Below are positions 1 to 11,013 of a stretch of DNA of 64,000 nucleotides, one piece after another. The DNA is from Zea mays (taxonomy: Eukaryota > Streptophyta > Magnoliopsida > Poales > Poaceae), in contig NC_050097.1 of NCBI RefSeq assembly GCF_902167145.1, forward strand, positions 45,120,095 to 45,184,094, in the 5' to 3' direction. The position numbers and the translations under genes were made by a program. The stretch's first letter is position 1. Every line of letters starts with the position of its first letter. The notes below the pieces were generated by a model. The model saw only the letters and a list, made by a program, of their open reading frames with translations. It was not told the origin of the DNA and ran no database searches.

Positions 1-714
1 CATCTCGACCTCGACATGGGAGGTAAATCCGTAGATCAAAAGGTATAACGGTCGATGATAGGATCTTTACTCTATTTATGTGCATCTCGACCGAATATTA
101 TGTTTTTCGTATGCATGTGTGCAAGATTCCAAGCTGATCCTAAGGAAGTTCACCTTAGGGCCGTAAAACGAATCTTGAGATATTTAGTTCATACTCTTAA
201 GTTTTGCCTTTGGTACCCCAGGGGATCCACCTTTGATTTAATTGGATATTCAGATGCTGATTGGGCAGGGTGTAAAATTGATAGAAAGAGCACATCAGGG
301 ACTTGTCAGTTCTTGGGAAGATCCCTGGTGTCTTGGGCTTCAAAGAAACAAAACTCAGTAGCTCTTTCAACCGCTGAAGCCGAGTATATTGCTGCAGGCC
401 ATTGTTGCGTGCAATTGCTTTGGATGAGGCAAACCCTTAGGGACTATGGTTACAAATTAACCAAAGTTCCTCTCCTATGTGATAATGAGAGTGCAATCCG
501 CATGGCGGATATTCCCGTTGAGCACAACCGCACTAAGCACATAGTCATTCAGTATAACTTTTTGAGGGATCACCAACAAAGGGGGGATATCGAGATAGCC
601 TATGTGAGCACCAAAGAACAATTAGCCAATATCTTTACTAAGCCACTAGATGAGAAAACTTTTACCAAACTTAGGCATGAGCTAAATATTCTTGATTCTA
701 GGAATTTTGATTGA
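1..714 (+). pseudogene. pol: Sirevirus A pol, C-terminal RT/RNase H part
   Basis: This is the end of a copia polyprotein: the last part of reverse transcriptase ([13 protein letters not shown] region) and RNase H, with the copia landmarks [31 protein letters not shown] and the final [13 protein letters not shown] block. A TAA at 46-48 sits where Sirevirus B has Tyr in the motif KVYRSMIG, so the reading frame is broken by a nonsense change; downstream it stays open to TGA at 712-714. The N-terminal domains are outside the window. The fragment is non-functional as it stands. Confidence 0.88.
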
Positions 715-1180
715 TGTTTTGCACACATAGCTAATTTATATACCTTTGATCATATCTCTTTCATGTACTATGACTAATGTGGTTTTCAAGTGTATTTCAT
801 GCTAAGTCATAGATTGAAAGTGAAAAGGAGTCTTCGGCGAAGACAAGGCTTCCACTCCACTCCATTGAATTATTCATCCTTCGCCGACACTCCACATTGC
901 TCTCCAATTTGGTATAATATTCACTCCAACATTATTTACCAAAGGGGAGAAAGTTTGAAAAAGGGCTTATATTTCACTCACAAGTATTCGTTTTTGGTGA
1001 TTCATGCCAAAGGGGGAGAAAGTATTAGCCCAAAGCAAAAGGACTGCACCACCACCAATTTAAAAAATGTAGTCTTTCAATTTGTATTAAAGAAGTTTTT
1101 CAAATTAGTATCTTATTTTTGATATGATTTCAAATTGGTATAACCTCTTCAAAATTAATATCTAAAACCCTCTTGAACAC
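715..1180 (+). other. Sirevirus A 3' non-coding region, part 1, with polypurine tracts
   Basis: No gene is seen. The region lies between pol and the 3' LTR and contains purine-rich tracts near 941-966 and 1008-1024 (core AAAGGGGGAGAAAGT). Very similar tracts occur on the other strand at 29820-30200 in Sirevirus B. Multiple polypurine tracts upstream of the 3' LTR are a known Sirevirus trait. The region is cut at 1180 by the Tekay insertion and resumes at 14539. Confidence 0.75.
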
Positions 1181-4100
1181 TGTCACACCCGATTTTGGAA
1201 GGCAAACCGAATGCGAACTATGTACGTGCCAGGATCAGAACTCACGTACACAGCGATTACATAAATGAACATCATCGCACAATGCTCGAATAATAACATA
1301 AAAGAGTATTAACTTATTACATCACAGAGTCATAGACATCCACATAGTCATCGTCTTAACAGATAGATCAAAGTGCTAGTGAAACGCAGTAAAGATAAGG
1401 CCTTCACAGGCAGCTGACTGGGGGTTGCCGCCAACCCACACCTAGAATTCGTCGTAGTCTTGGAACTCCTGGAAGTCTCCTTCCACGGCTTCGCCTTCTC
1501 CGGAGCAGTGGTTACAATGCGGACAACCTGGTGTTTTGTGGTAAAGCAAGGGTGAGTACACATCAACGTACTCAGCAAATGTCCCGTTTGGCTGAAGTGG
1601 ACTAGCTTTATGTGGGGTTAGGCTCAAGCAGTTGCTTTTAGTTGGTCAGGTATTTATCATTAGTAGAAGCCAGATTTTAGCATTATTCAACCCGTAAACC
1701 ATTTCCTCATCGAGGAACAACGTCATCATAGTCGAACCAAAACCATAACATAATCCTTGTATCTCGAACCATCTGTATCTCTAATCAAAGAGGATCCCAA
1801 GGCTGCTCTTAACCGTGAGCACGGCTGATATACCAGTTTCACTACCCTCTGCAGAGGTTGCACACTTTACCCGTGAGTCATGATTCCCTTTCTACCCGGG
1901 GAGAGCTAATCCCCATTGACCACTACCTAGGTAGTCCGGCAGGGCATCACTACGTAGCTTTTACAAAGATTCCCTAGAGGTCATAGCTGCCCGTTAGGTT
2001 TCTCCAGTTTGATAAACACAGTACCCCTCCCCGCAGGAGAGTGACTAACAAAGAGCAGAACGAAAGAACCTCGGCACTCAGCCTCGGCAGAGCAAGCACT
2101 GTGCCTGGACCCCATTGACGGCACGACGGCTAAGCAACTACACCTCTAGTTCCTCTAATTAATTGGCTAAGGGCATCCCATTTCACCCTTATGGTTGCAC
2201 TGTTATCCCGGGTGGTCTCTCAACGAACAGGTCCTTACGGAGAGGTACTCAGGAAACAGCCTGAGCCCCCTAGAGTATCACCAGATCATCAACATCATCA
2301 GGATAACAGTATCATAAATAGTCACATCATGTTCATTGATTAAGTTAAGGCAATAGCAGAGTGCTAACCATAACAGCCCATAAGGTCATCAAGGATAAAG
2401 TAAAGTGGAAAGCTAGTAAATCCTTAGGTTTCAAGTAAGTAATGCGGGGTAGTAAGTTATAAATGAATAGGACATAATGGGTCAGAGGACACTTGCCTTC
2501 ACCAAACTGCTGACCAGGGACTTCCTCTGCAACCTCCTCGGGAAACACAGACTGCTCGTTGTCTACGTAAAGTAATCATTCACACTATGCACTTGGGAAG
2601 ATAACAAACAAAAAGCAACATACCAAACATATGCAGCAGAGAGATCACAAGTTCATAGTAGAAAAGGGATAGGCACTCTGGTGTTCCCTAGGTCTGGGGT
2701 AGAGGACTATACAAAGTGATTCATTATCCACTAATCAGGTTTAAGTCAGTGGTGGGATTAAATCATTACCTGGTTTTAAGTTCCTAAACTTAGGTGTTTA
2801 AGTCCATAAACTTAGGTGCTCCAATCTTTTATTAAAGTCTACCAACTTCTAATTATCTCAAATAGGGTTCCAATAACCTTAATCCTATCCTAATGATTAA
2901 CTATTAATTGGTACATGGAAACAGCAGGGAAACATTGTTTAAATAGATAGACAGAAATACCATGAGCATTTTGCAATTTGAAGCACCTAATTTGGAGTTC
3001 ATATGACAAAGTTATGAATTTTACAAGTTTAGGGGTTAAAAATATACCCTAAATACCTATTTTGAATTAAATAAAAGGTCTGAGGACTTAACTGTGAGAA
3101 ACCAGGGACGGTTTAAATTCCAGAAAACCGGGGGTCTCTTTAAGAAAACGCGCGGGCGAAGGGGTATCGGGCTCCTACGGCCGTCGGATCTCAGATCAAC
3201 GCGCAGGATTAGATCCGCGGGCGGGCGCGCGAGCGCGCGGCGGCCTGAGCGGCTGACAGGCGGGGCCGGGCGGGCAGCGCGAGCGCGGCGGCTGACAGGC
3301 GGGGCCAGCGGGCAGCGCGGGCGCGGGCGGGCTGACAGGCGGGGCCAGCGGGCGCGGACGGGCTGACAGGCGGGGCCAGCGGGCCTGGGCCGTTGGATCT
3401 CCGGTAGGCGGCCAGGATTGGGCTCGGGCTAATTGAATCAGGGCCACCCGATCTGGGATGGACGGCGGAGATGGGGCGGCTGGCTTCTGCCCCCTTCTCC
3501 AGCCAGCTGAGGCGGCGGCGGCCGCACCCGCGGCGGAGAAGCTCGCCGGAGACGAGGGCGCGGGGGGCTCTGCGGGTCCTTAGGGCGACCGGAGTGGCCT
3601 GGGAGGTTGGGGAAGGCGCGGGGAATCCTCTAGCGGGGGTTAGGTCGGGATAGGGGCACCGGAGGGGGGCGGTTCACGGCGAAGCGGCTCGGCGGCGGCG
3701 TTAATCAACTCCGACGAGGAATTAAGCGCAGCAGAGAGCAACAGAGAGGTAGGGAGAGGGCAGGGGGGTTCCTTACCTCAAGGCGGGCTCCGGGGACTCC
3801 TCGGTGGCGGCAATGGCGCGACGACGGCCCGGGTCGGCGGTGGCGGACCTCCACGGCTGCACGGAGGACGGCGGGTGAGCGCGGGCAGAGAGAAATAGGG
3901 AGGGGGAGGGGAAATTGGGGCGCGTCTCGGGTTGCGGACGTCGGGGCGGAGCTCACCGTGGCAAAGGGCACGGCGGAGCTCCAACGGCGACGGGGAAACG
4001 AGCTCGGGACGGCGGGGGGTTTATGGCGGCGGCGCTCTGGCGTGTGCGCAGCGCGGGGGAGGTGGAAGAGGGATCTGCTGGTGCGCAAATGAGGGAGGGG

Positions 4101-4726
4101 GAGAGGGCGAGTGGGGTTCTGGGCTCAAGTGGCCGGGGGCGGGGCGGTTGCGAGCTCCACGCGCGACGTGGGCGCGGAGTCCGCGGCAGCGCGCAGTTCG
4201 GGCGGCAGTTACGCGGAGAAGACGGGGCTGACAGCCCGGGCCCGCGAGCAGAGAGAGAGGGGAAAGCGGGTGCGGGCGCGCGGAAGGCGGCCGCGCTGAC
4301 GGGCGGGCCCGCCAGGGCAGAGAGAGGGGGGGAAGAGCGCGCGCGCGCGGGATGGGCCTAGTGGGCCGAAAGGCCGAGGGGGCGGCAGGGTTGGGCTTCT
4401 TTTCCTTTTCTTTTTATTCTGAAATTTGTTTTCCCTTTTCTTTTTATTTTCTCTATTTGATTCAAATCCAAATAAGCCACAAATTCAAATTAGACTTTCT
4501 AAGAATTATGCACCAAACAAAAGTGAAATCTAGGGTTCAACAAGATGCAACAATTCACACTCCCTTGGAGTTTGAGCTAATAGACTATAATTACAAATAA
4601 AATAACCACTTTTCTCCTATAAAAATGAGAAAGAGAAGATTGGGGAAGGATGAGAAAAGGGAAGTAACACCTGAATTTGTGAATATGAGCAAAGAAATTT
4701 TATACCCCCAAATTCAGGGTGTTACA
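1181..4726 (-). repeat. 3' LTR of the Tekay element
   Basis: The 3,546 bp LTR lies at the downstream end in element orientation. It is bounded by TG...CA and matches 11014-14533 almost throughout. The part at about 3130-4400 is extremely GC-rich and holds a small tandem repeat (core GGCTGACAGGCGGGGCC) in four copies around 3251-3388, against three copies in the partner LTR. Long ORFs in the GC-rich part lack any recognisable domain and are treated as chance. Confidence 0.95.
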
Positions 4727-4745
4727 AACCTATCCCCCTTAAAAG
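4727..4745 (-). other. Polypurine tract of the Tekay element
   Basis: Read on the minus strand, a purine run (TTTTAAGGGGGATAGG) lies immediately inside the 3' LTR. This is the expected position of the plus-strand primer for reverse transcription. Confidence 0.8.
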
Positions 4746-4761
4746 AATCTCGCCCCAAGAT

Positions 4762-7700
4762 TCAAGGTTGGTCAGCAAAGAGTTCAGGGTATTTGGCCTT
4801 CAGATCATCTTCTCGTTCCCAGGTTGCTTCTTCCTCCGAGTGGTGACCCCATCTGACTTTGCACATTCTGATGGTGTTCCTCCGGGTGACTCTGTCTGCA
4901 AACTCCAGAATCTGCGTTGGCTTCTCTATGTATGTCAGATCTTCCTGGACTTCCAAACCCTCCACTGGCAACTGTTCTTCTGGTACTCGCAGACACTTCT
5001 TCAATTGCGACACGTGGAACACGTTGTGCACTGCTGACAAGCTCTCTGGTAGGTTGAGCTGGTAAGCCACTTCTCCACGCTTTGCTTGAATCTGATATGG
5101 TCCAACGTACCGGGGTGCTAACTTGCCTTTAACTCCGAACCTTCTGACTCCCCTGATAGGTGACACCTTCAGATAGACGTAGTCTCCCACTTCAAAACTC
5201 AGTTCTCTTCTCCTTCTGTCTGCGTAGCTTCGCTGCCTTGATTGTGCTATCTTCAGATTCTCCCGAACCATTTTGATATTCTCTTCGGCTTCAAGCAAGA
5301 TGTCAGGGCCAAACACCTGTCTCTCTCCAGGCTGGTCCCAATGCAGCGGAGTCCTACAACTCCGTCCATAGAGTGCCTGAAACGGCGACATCTTCAAGGT
5401 GGCCTGGTAACTATTGTTGTAGGAGAGTTCTGCATAAGGTAACCTTTTGTCCCATCCTGACTTGTCTTGCAACGCACAGGCTCTCAACATATCTTCTAGG
5501 ATTTGATTAGTTCTTTCAGTCTGACCGTCTGTCTGCGAGTGATAAGCTGAGCTGAAGTTCAAATGTGTGCCCAAAGCTTCTTGTAGCTGCTGCCAAAAAT
5601 GAGAGGTAAACTGCGTTCCTCGATCTGACACTATCTTCTTCGGCACACCATGAAGGCAGACTATCCGTGACATGTATAACTCAGCTAACGTTGCTCCGGT
5701 GTATGTTGTCTTCACAGGTATGAAATGGGCCACCTTTGTTAAGCGGTCCACAACCACCCAGATGGAATCATAGCCGGCCCGGGTACGAGGTAGGCCAACT
5801 ATAAAATCCATCCCGATCTCATCCCACTTCCACTGAGGAATCCGCAATGGCTGCAACAATCCGGCAGGCCTCTGATGCTCTGCTTTGGTTCTCTGACAGC
5901 TGTCACAGATGGCGACATATTCTGCGATCTCTCTTTTCATGCCATACCACCAAAACCTCCTTTTTAAATCCTGGTACATCTTCTCGCTCCCAGGGTGTAT
6001 GGAGTAGGCTGTCTCATGAGCTTCCTTGAGGATCAGTTCCCGAATAGGTTTGAGGTCGGGGACACACAATCGGTCCTTGAACCATATTACTCCCTCTTCG
6101 TCCTCTCGAAAGTCTTTGCCTCTTCCTTCTAAGATCAGCTGCCGGATCTTGTTGATGTTTTCATCATCCTTCTGCCCTTCTTTGATCTCCCGCTCTAGGG
6201 TGGGCTCTAATTCCACTGTTACTCCTTGCGTACTGTTCAGGAAACCGAGGCTCAGTCTGTCGAACTCTTTGGCTAACTCATACGGCATCGGGTACGTGGC
6301 CAACATATTGACTTGACTCTTCCTGCTCAGAGCATCTGCAACAACATTGGCTTTGCCTGGATGGTAATGTATCTCCAGCTCGTAGTCTTTGATCAACTCC
6401 AACCATCTTCGCTGCCTCATGTTTAACTCTGACTGGGTGAATATGTACTTCAGACTTTTATGATCTGTGTAGATGTCGCACTTCTGCCCATACAGGTAAT
6501 GTCTCCAGATCTTTAAGGCATGAACCACTGCTGCCAACTCCAGGTCATGTGTGGGATAATTTTTCTCATGGATCTTCAGCTGTCGAGATGAGTATGCTAC
6601 AACTCTTCCTTCTTGCATTAGCACACATCCCAATCCGGTGTAAGAAGCGTCGCAATACACTGAGAATGACTTGTGGACATCAGGCAGGACTAGCACAGGA
6701 GTTGTAGTCAATCTATTCTTCAGTTCTTCAAATGCTTCCTGACACTTTTGGGTCCACTTAAACTCAACTTTCTTCGCTAAAAACGCTGTCATTGGTCTAG
6801 CAGTCTTTGAGAAGCCTTCAATGAAACGCCTATAGTATCCGTCCATTCCGATGAAGCTCTTGATCCCACGAACATCCTTCGGTGCTTTCCAGTTCAGGAT
6901 ATCTGCTACTTTCTTTGGATCCACTGCTAACCCATCTTGATTTATGATGTGACCCAGAAATAAGACTTCATGAATCCAGAACTCGCATTTTCCCAGCTTG
7001 GCATACAACTGATGCTCTCGAAGTCTTTGCAATACCATCTTCAAATGCTCTACATGATCTTCCTCACTTTGAGAGTATATGAGAATGTCATCGATGAACA
7101 CTACCACAAACTTGTCTAGATAGTCCATGAACACGATGTTCATCAGATACATAAAGAAGGCTGGCGCATTTGTCAAACCAAAGGACATAACTGTGAATTC
7201 ATATAACCCGTACTTGGTGATGAATGCCGTCTTCGGTATGTCCGAGGGTCGGATTTTGAGTTGATGATAACCTGATCTCAGATCTATCTTCGAGAATACG
7301 CTGGCACCTCTGAGCTGGTCGAACAAATCTTCTATCCTTGGCAGGGGGTATTTGTTCTTGACAGTGACTTCATTCAGGGCTCTGTAATCTATGCACATCC
7401 TTTTGGTACCATCTTTCTTCTCTACAAACAACACTGGAGCGGCCCAAGGCGAGGTACTTGGCCTGATGTAACCCTTCTCTAACATCTCATCTATCTGCTT
7501 CTTGAGTTCCACCAATTCTGGTCCAGACACTCGATAGGCTCTTTTGGAAATGGGGGCGGTACCAGGGATAAGCTCTATGGAAAATTCAACCTTTCTCTCG
7601 GGTGGCATGCCCGTTAGCTCCTCGGGAAACACATCCGGAAAGTCTGACACAACCTTGATAGCCTCGAGCGGGTTGGGCTCCTTACTATCAACTGAAATCT

Positions 7701-8139
7701 GGTGACAGACTCCCTCCGCTGATTTAGGCATCCTTAGCTCGGCCACTACCTCTTCTCCTGACAGGGACTTCAATGTTACGGTCCTCTTGTCACAACTAAC
7801 ATTTGCTTCATACTTCATTAACCAATTCATCCCTAGAATAACATCTATCCCAGGGGTGTCTATTACTATTAAGTCACTGGGGAATCCTATCCCCCTTATT
7901 TCCACCATTATATTTGAGCATATTTTATCTGTTTGCACCTTGCCACCAACCGAATTAATCCTCATGGGCGGCATCATTGCCGCTACTGAGATGTTATGCA
8001 ATTCTACCCATGTTGCAGTGACAAATGAATGAGTTGCACCAGTATCAAATAGCACTTTTGCGGGATGAGATTCGACTGAGAACATACCTACTGCCACATC
8101 TGGTGCATCCTGGATTGCTTCGGCCTCCAAGTGGTTCAC
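4762..8139 (-). CDS. pol: Tekay pol polyprotein (PR-RT-RNase H-INT-chromodomain)
   Basis: The open frame of 1,125 codons encodes the replication enzymes of a chromovirus. Domains in order: aspartic protease ([10 protein letters not shown] near residues 31-40); reverse transcriptase (about 190-400; [10 protein letters not shown] and the catalytic FIDD); RNase H (about 480-600; [18 protein letters not shown]); integrase with an HHCC zinc region ([13 protein letters not shown]) and DDE core ([27 protein letters not shown]); then a C-terminal chromodomain-like segment ([15 protein letters not shown]) that in this family steers integration to heterochromatin. The listed start is a GTG: the frame continues upstream into gag without a shift until a TAG near 8221, so the natural product is a Gag-Pol fusion and this start is only where the frame is open. 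No stop interrupts it, unlike gag. Confidence 0.92.
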   Translation of the reverse strand: MNHLEAEAIQDAPDVAVGMFSVESHPAKVLFDTGATHSFVTATWVELHNISVAAMMPPMRINSVGGKVQTDKICSNIMVEIRGIGFPSDLIVIDTPGIDVILGMNWLMKYEANVSCDKRTVTLKSLSGEEVVAELRMPKSAEGVCHQISVDSKEPNPLEAIKVVSDFPDVFPEELTGMPPERKVEFSIELIPGTAPISKRAYRVSGPELVELKKQIDEMLEKGYIRPSTSPWAAPVLFVEKKDGTKRMCIDYRALNEVTVKNKYPLPRIEDLFDQLRGASVFSKIDLRSGYHQLKIRPSDIPKTAFITKYGLYEFTVMSFGLTNAPAFFMYLMNIVFMDYLDKFVVVFIDDILIYSQSEEDHVEHLKMVLQRLREHQLYAKLGKCEFWIHEVLFLGHIINQDGLAVDPKKVADILNWKAPKDVRGIKSFIGMDGYYRRFIEGFSKTARPMTAFLAKKVEFKWTQKCQEAFEELKNRLTTTPVLVLPDVHKSFSVYCDASYTGLGCVLMQEGRVVAYSSRQLKIHEKNYPTHDLELAAVVHALKIWRHYLYGQKCDIYTDHKSLKYIFTQSELNMRQRRWLELIKDYELEIHYHPGKANVVADALSRKSQVNMLATYPMPYELAKEFDRLSLGFLNSTQGVTVELEPTLEREIKEGQKDDENINKIRQLILEGRGKDFREDEEGVIWFKDRLCVPDLKPIRELILKEAHETAYSIHPGSEKMYQDLKRRFWWYGMKREIAEYVAICDSCQRTKAEHQRPAGLLQPLRIPQWKWDEIGMDFIVGLPRTRAGYDSIWVVVDRLTKVAHFIPVKTTYTGATLAELYMSRIVCLHGVPKKIVSDRGTQFTSHFWQQLQEALGTHLNFSSAYHSQTDGQTERTNQILEDMLRACALQDKSGWDKRLPYAELSYNNSYQATLKMSPFQALYGRSCRTPLHWDQPGERQVFGPDILLEAEENIKMVRENLKIAQSRQRSYADRRRRELSFEVGDYVYLKVSPIRGVRRFGVKGKLAPRYVGPYQIQAKRGEVAYQLNLPESLSAVHNVFHVSQLKKCLRVPEEQLPVEGLEVQEDLTYIEKPTQILEFADRVTRRNTIRMCKVRWGHHSEEEATWEREDDLKAKYPELFADQP

Positions 8140-9333
8140 CTTTCCACGGTTGTACGCTTGGCTACGATTGCCTGCTGCCGGCTGCAGTACACCTTGCCTT
8201 GTTGGAGCATTGGGGTTGGTCTACTGCTGCGCCAACTTCTTTGGGCACTGCATCGCCCAGTGGCCTTGATCTCCACAATGGAAACATCCTCTGCCTCCTC
8301 CTTGTGCTGGGGCTGCTTGGTTGCTCTGATTTGTTGCGGGGGCAGGAAGACGAGGTGACTGGTTGTTCTGCTTCTAATACTGATTACCTCCCTGCTGACT
8401 GTGCTGACGATACTGCTGCTGCTGTGGGTACTGCCTCTGAAACTGCTGCTGATGCGGACGCTGATTCTGATTCTGATATCCCTGTGGGTGACCAGGTCTG
8501 CCTTGCTGAGATGAACTGCCTGAGAAACGTGGACGGCTGATGCTTCCGGACTGGGGTCCACTCATCTTGCGCTTCCGATCTTCCATATCCTTACGCTTCT
8601 TCTCAGTCATAACTGCCCTATCGATCAGGTGCTGGAAGGTGGGGAAGGTGTGATTCATCAGCTAGTAATGCAGGGGATCCACCAAACCTCTCATGAACCT
8701 GTACTGCCTTTTAGCATCAGTGTTGACATCCTCAGGTGCATAACGAGATAGCTGCAGAAACTTGTCTCTGTATTCACTTACAGACAGGGGTCCCTGCTTC
8801 AGAGCCAGAAACTCCTCCTTCTTCACGATCATCAGTCCTTCTGGCACATGGTACCTGCGGAAACTCTCGCTGAATTCTTCCCAGGTGATGGCTTCGGGGT
8901 CAGCATGTGTGGCGAGGTAGGACTCCCACCAGGACTAGGCTGCTCCCCTCAGCTGGCGGGGACCATACAGAACCTTCTCCCTGTCGTCACATTGGGCGGT
9001 GCGCAGTTCCCTTTCCACTGCACGCAACCAGTCTTCTGCATCCATGGGGTCAGCAGAATGGGCGAAGGTAGGAGGGTGCCCTCTCATGAACTCACCACGC
9101 TTATCCCGTGGCATCTGGGGCATCTGCACTTGCAATTGGGGTTGGGGTTGCTGTTGAGCCTGCTGCATGGCTGCCAGAGTCTGCCCAATGGCCTGCACTG
9201 CCTGAGTCTGCATCAAGAACATCTGCTCCACTGACATCGAGGGTGGTGGGGGAGGCTGCCTCTGATGTTCCTCCTGCTGGTCATGCTGCTCTTGCTGAGC
9301 ACGCCTGTTGCATCGGCGCCTGTTGTCAGACAT
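8140..9333 (-). pseudogene. gag: Tekay gag, four in-frame stops
   Basis: The capsid/nucleocapsid gene precedes pol in the same frame. It probably begins MSDNRRRCNRRA at 9333, since the preceding CTTCCACAG also looks like a splice acceptor. A Gln/Pro-rich N-terminus (QQPQPQLQVQMPQMP) is followed by a retrotransposon gag domain (DPMDAEDWLRAVER, LSVSEYRDKFLQLSRYAPED), a Gln-rich stretch, and a CCHC zinc knuckle CFHCGDQGHWAMQC near 8235-8290. In-frame TAG codons occur at about 8221, 8374, 8662 and 8935. All are TAG, compatible with single transitions of CAG or TGG. No frameshift was noticed. This copy cannot make full-length Gag without readthrough. Confidence 0.85.
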
Positions 9334-9735
9334 CTGTGGAAGACATTCATACATCAGCATTGATCTTACAACCCTTCAGCATAAGAAAAGAGAATACAGA
9401 ATTCTTCATGACACTGAGTGAACAAAGAGCTTCACTGATCCTCATTATGATTCAACACAGCTTCTCAGATAAGAAGGAAAGTAGAAGTAAATGGTTTCCC
9501 AACTAAACAACTGACTTCATTAACATTACTAGCTAGGCCAAACTGCAGGGGAAACCCACAGGTTGGCAACAGTCATTACAAAGATTCGAATTCAGCACAA
9601 GTTCATCATAACAAGCATGAAAGCAACTGATAAGCAAACTAAACTAAATGGAAGCAACTGATAAGCAAACTAAACTGACTACCTAAGACTGAGACATCTG
9701 ACTTAAGAATTATTACAAACTCCGACGCTAACGAT

Positions 9736-10755
9736 CTAAGGATCTAGGTCTATCCTGGTCTTACAGGCAGGGGAACCATAAGTGTGGTGACCACATGGCG
9801 GCGAGCGGTAAGGGTGCTGAGTCCCAACAGGTGCGGGAGAACCACCCTCCTGGTGATGGCGCTCTGCCAGCTCAGCACGCAACTCCGCAATCTCCGTTCG
9901 AGCCCTGCTTAGCTCGTCCAGAGAGTGATCCAGCTCGGTGTTAAGCACTGCGACTAGGTTGACTGTGCTGCTCAACCTAGGGTTAGCCTCACCAACAGGT
10001 GAGACAACCACACTCTCTGTGCTGCCAGTAGGGCGGCGGGGGTAGTACCGAAGGTTAAGACCGTCGGCCACCCCACCGAACAAAGAACAGTACTGGGAGA
10101 GTGCATGTCGTGCTGCATCCTGCATAGCCGCCTCTGCAGTGTCCCTCTCGGAGATGGAGTAGTGCTCCGAAACGGCCTCCGCACCCCGGAGGTCATCCTC
10201 CGGACGGCGAACTAGGCAGGTAGCCTCCCAGCGGTCCGGGTACCTCCCGCGACTGTGCTGGTAGACTACACAGCGATACTCGATCGACCAGGTGTGCCGG
10301 TCGAAAGCCTGGCGCAGCAAGGTGTCGAGTGCGTCGTGGAAGTGACAACCGCGAGCGGCGTCACGGGTGATGGGTCGGGCGACCCATCCTTCCGCCTCCT
10401 GTGGCTCAGAGGACTCCGTGCTGTGGTCTGAGTCGTCGTCGTTGGGGTCTCCTCCAGGACCTCCTCCAGTAGCTCCTCCAACAGCCGGGGCATCCCGCGA
10501 TGGTGCAGGGGGCGCCTCCAGCTGGGCAACAGAGGAACGGGGCCTCACGGACTCCACCTCCTGCTGGGGTGGGGAGGAAGAGCCCTGCTGCTCTCTGTGC
10601 TGGCGCCGGCGTTCCTGCTCCTCACGCAGGCGGTGGTGCAGTCTCTCCAGGTGACTCGACTGACCGGACACGGTGCAGCGCAGAGGACGCTCCGCAAGTT
10701 GAGATGGCAGGAAAGGAATCACCGACTTACGTGCAGTGTGTCTAAGACGAGCCAT
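9736..10755 (-). CDS. Extra 339-codon ORF between the 5' LTR and gag of the Tekay element
   Basis: This intact sense-strand ORF lies about 250 bp inside the 5' LTR and about 400 bp upstream of gag. It matches no gag, pol or env domain I recognise. What can be seen: a basic N-terminus with a short charged helix (residues about 36-56, LERLHHRLREEQERRR); a Ser/Pro/Gly and acidic low-complexity linker (about 57-120); a compact region (about 137-225, containing WSIEYRCVVYQ, WEATCLVR and AEAAMQDAARHALSQY); and a C-terminal predicted coiled coil (about 257-291, LDELSRARTEIAELRAELAE). The strand-strand-helix spacing ending in a helix with paired Ala residues is loosely reminiscent of a dsRNA-binding fold; that is a guess. 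It has no stops, whereas neighbouring gag has four. Extra ORFs of unknown role are known in several plant LTR elements. Confidence 0.72.
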   Translation of the reverse strand: MARLRHTARKSVIPFLPSQLAERPLRCTVSGQSSHLERLHHRLREEQERRRQHREQQGSSSPPQQEVESVRPRSSVAQLEAPPAPSRDAPAVGGATGGGPGGDPNDDDSDHSTESSEPQEAEGWVARPITRDAARGCHFHDALDTLLRQAFDRHTWSIEYRCVVYQHSRGRYPDRWEATCLVRRPEDDLRGAEAVSEHYSISERDTAEAAMQDAARHALSQYCSLFGGVADGLNLRYYPRRPTGSTESVVVSPVGEANPRLSSTVNLVAVLNTELDHSLDELSRARTEIAELRAELAERHHQEGGSPAPVGTQHPYRSPPCGHHTYGSPACKTRIDLDP

Positions 10756-10993
10756 CTACAAAAGACACCGTAAGCATAAGAGTAAGAGCAGAACTAATAT
10801 GACAAGTGAATAAACCATAGACAGAATAAGATAAAAATTTTAACAAGGTATAATATAGTATATATATGTAGTAAAACATAGGGTTGGTCGAGGTGACCGA
10901 CTTTTGAAGTAACATCAGAGGTCAAGGTGAGAGGGAAGGTCAATAGTCCTTAGTACGACCAGTGCTACTCTAGGTCAGCGGTCCTACAGTCAA

Positions 10994-11009
10994 CCTGGCT
11001 TTGATACCA
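10994..11009 (-). other. Primer binding site, initiator Met tRNA type
   Basis: Minus-strand TGGTATCAAAGCCAGG begins four bases inside the 5' LTR. It resembles the complement of the plant initiator Met tRNA 3' end (TGGTATCAGAGC), with one A for G difference. Confidence 0.85.
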
Positions 11010-11013
11010 CTTA

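Noticed and set aside
3094..4600. Several GC-rich ORFs on both strands in the Tekay 3' LTR
   Set aside because: The same ORFs recur in the other LTR (12950-14407), overlap on both strands, are low complexity (Arg/Gly/Ala), and have no domain. They result from base composition.
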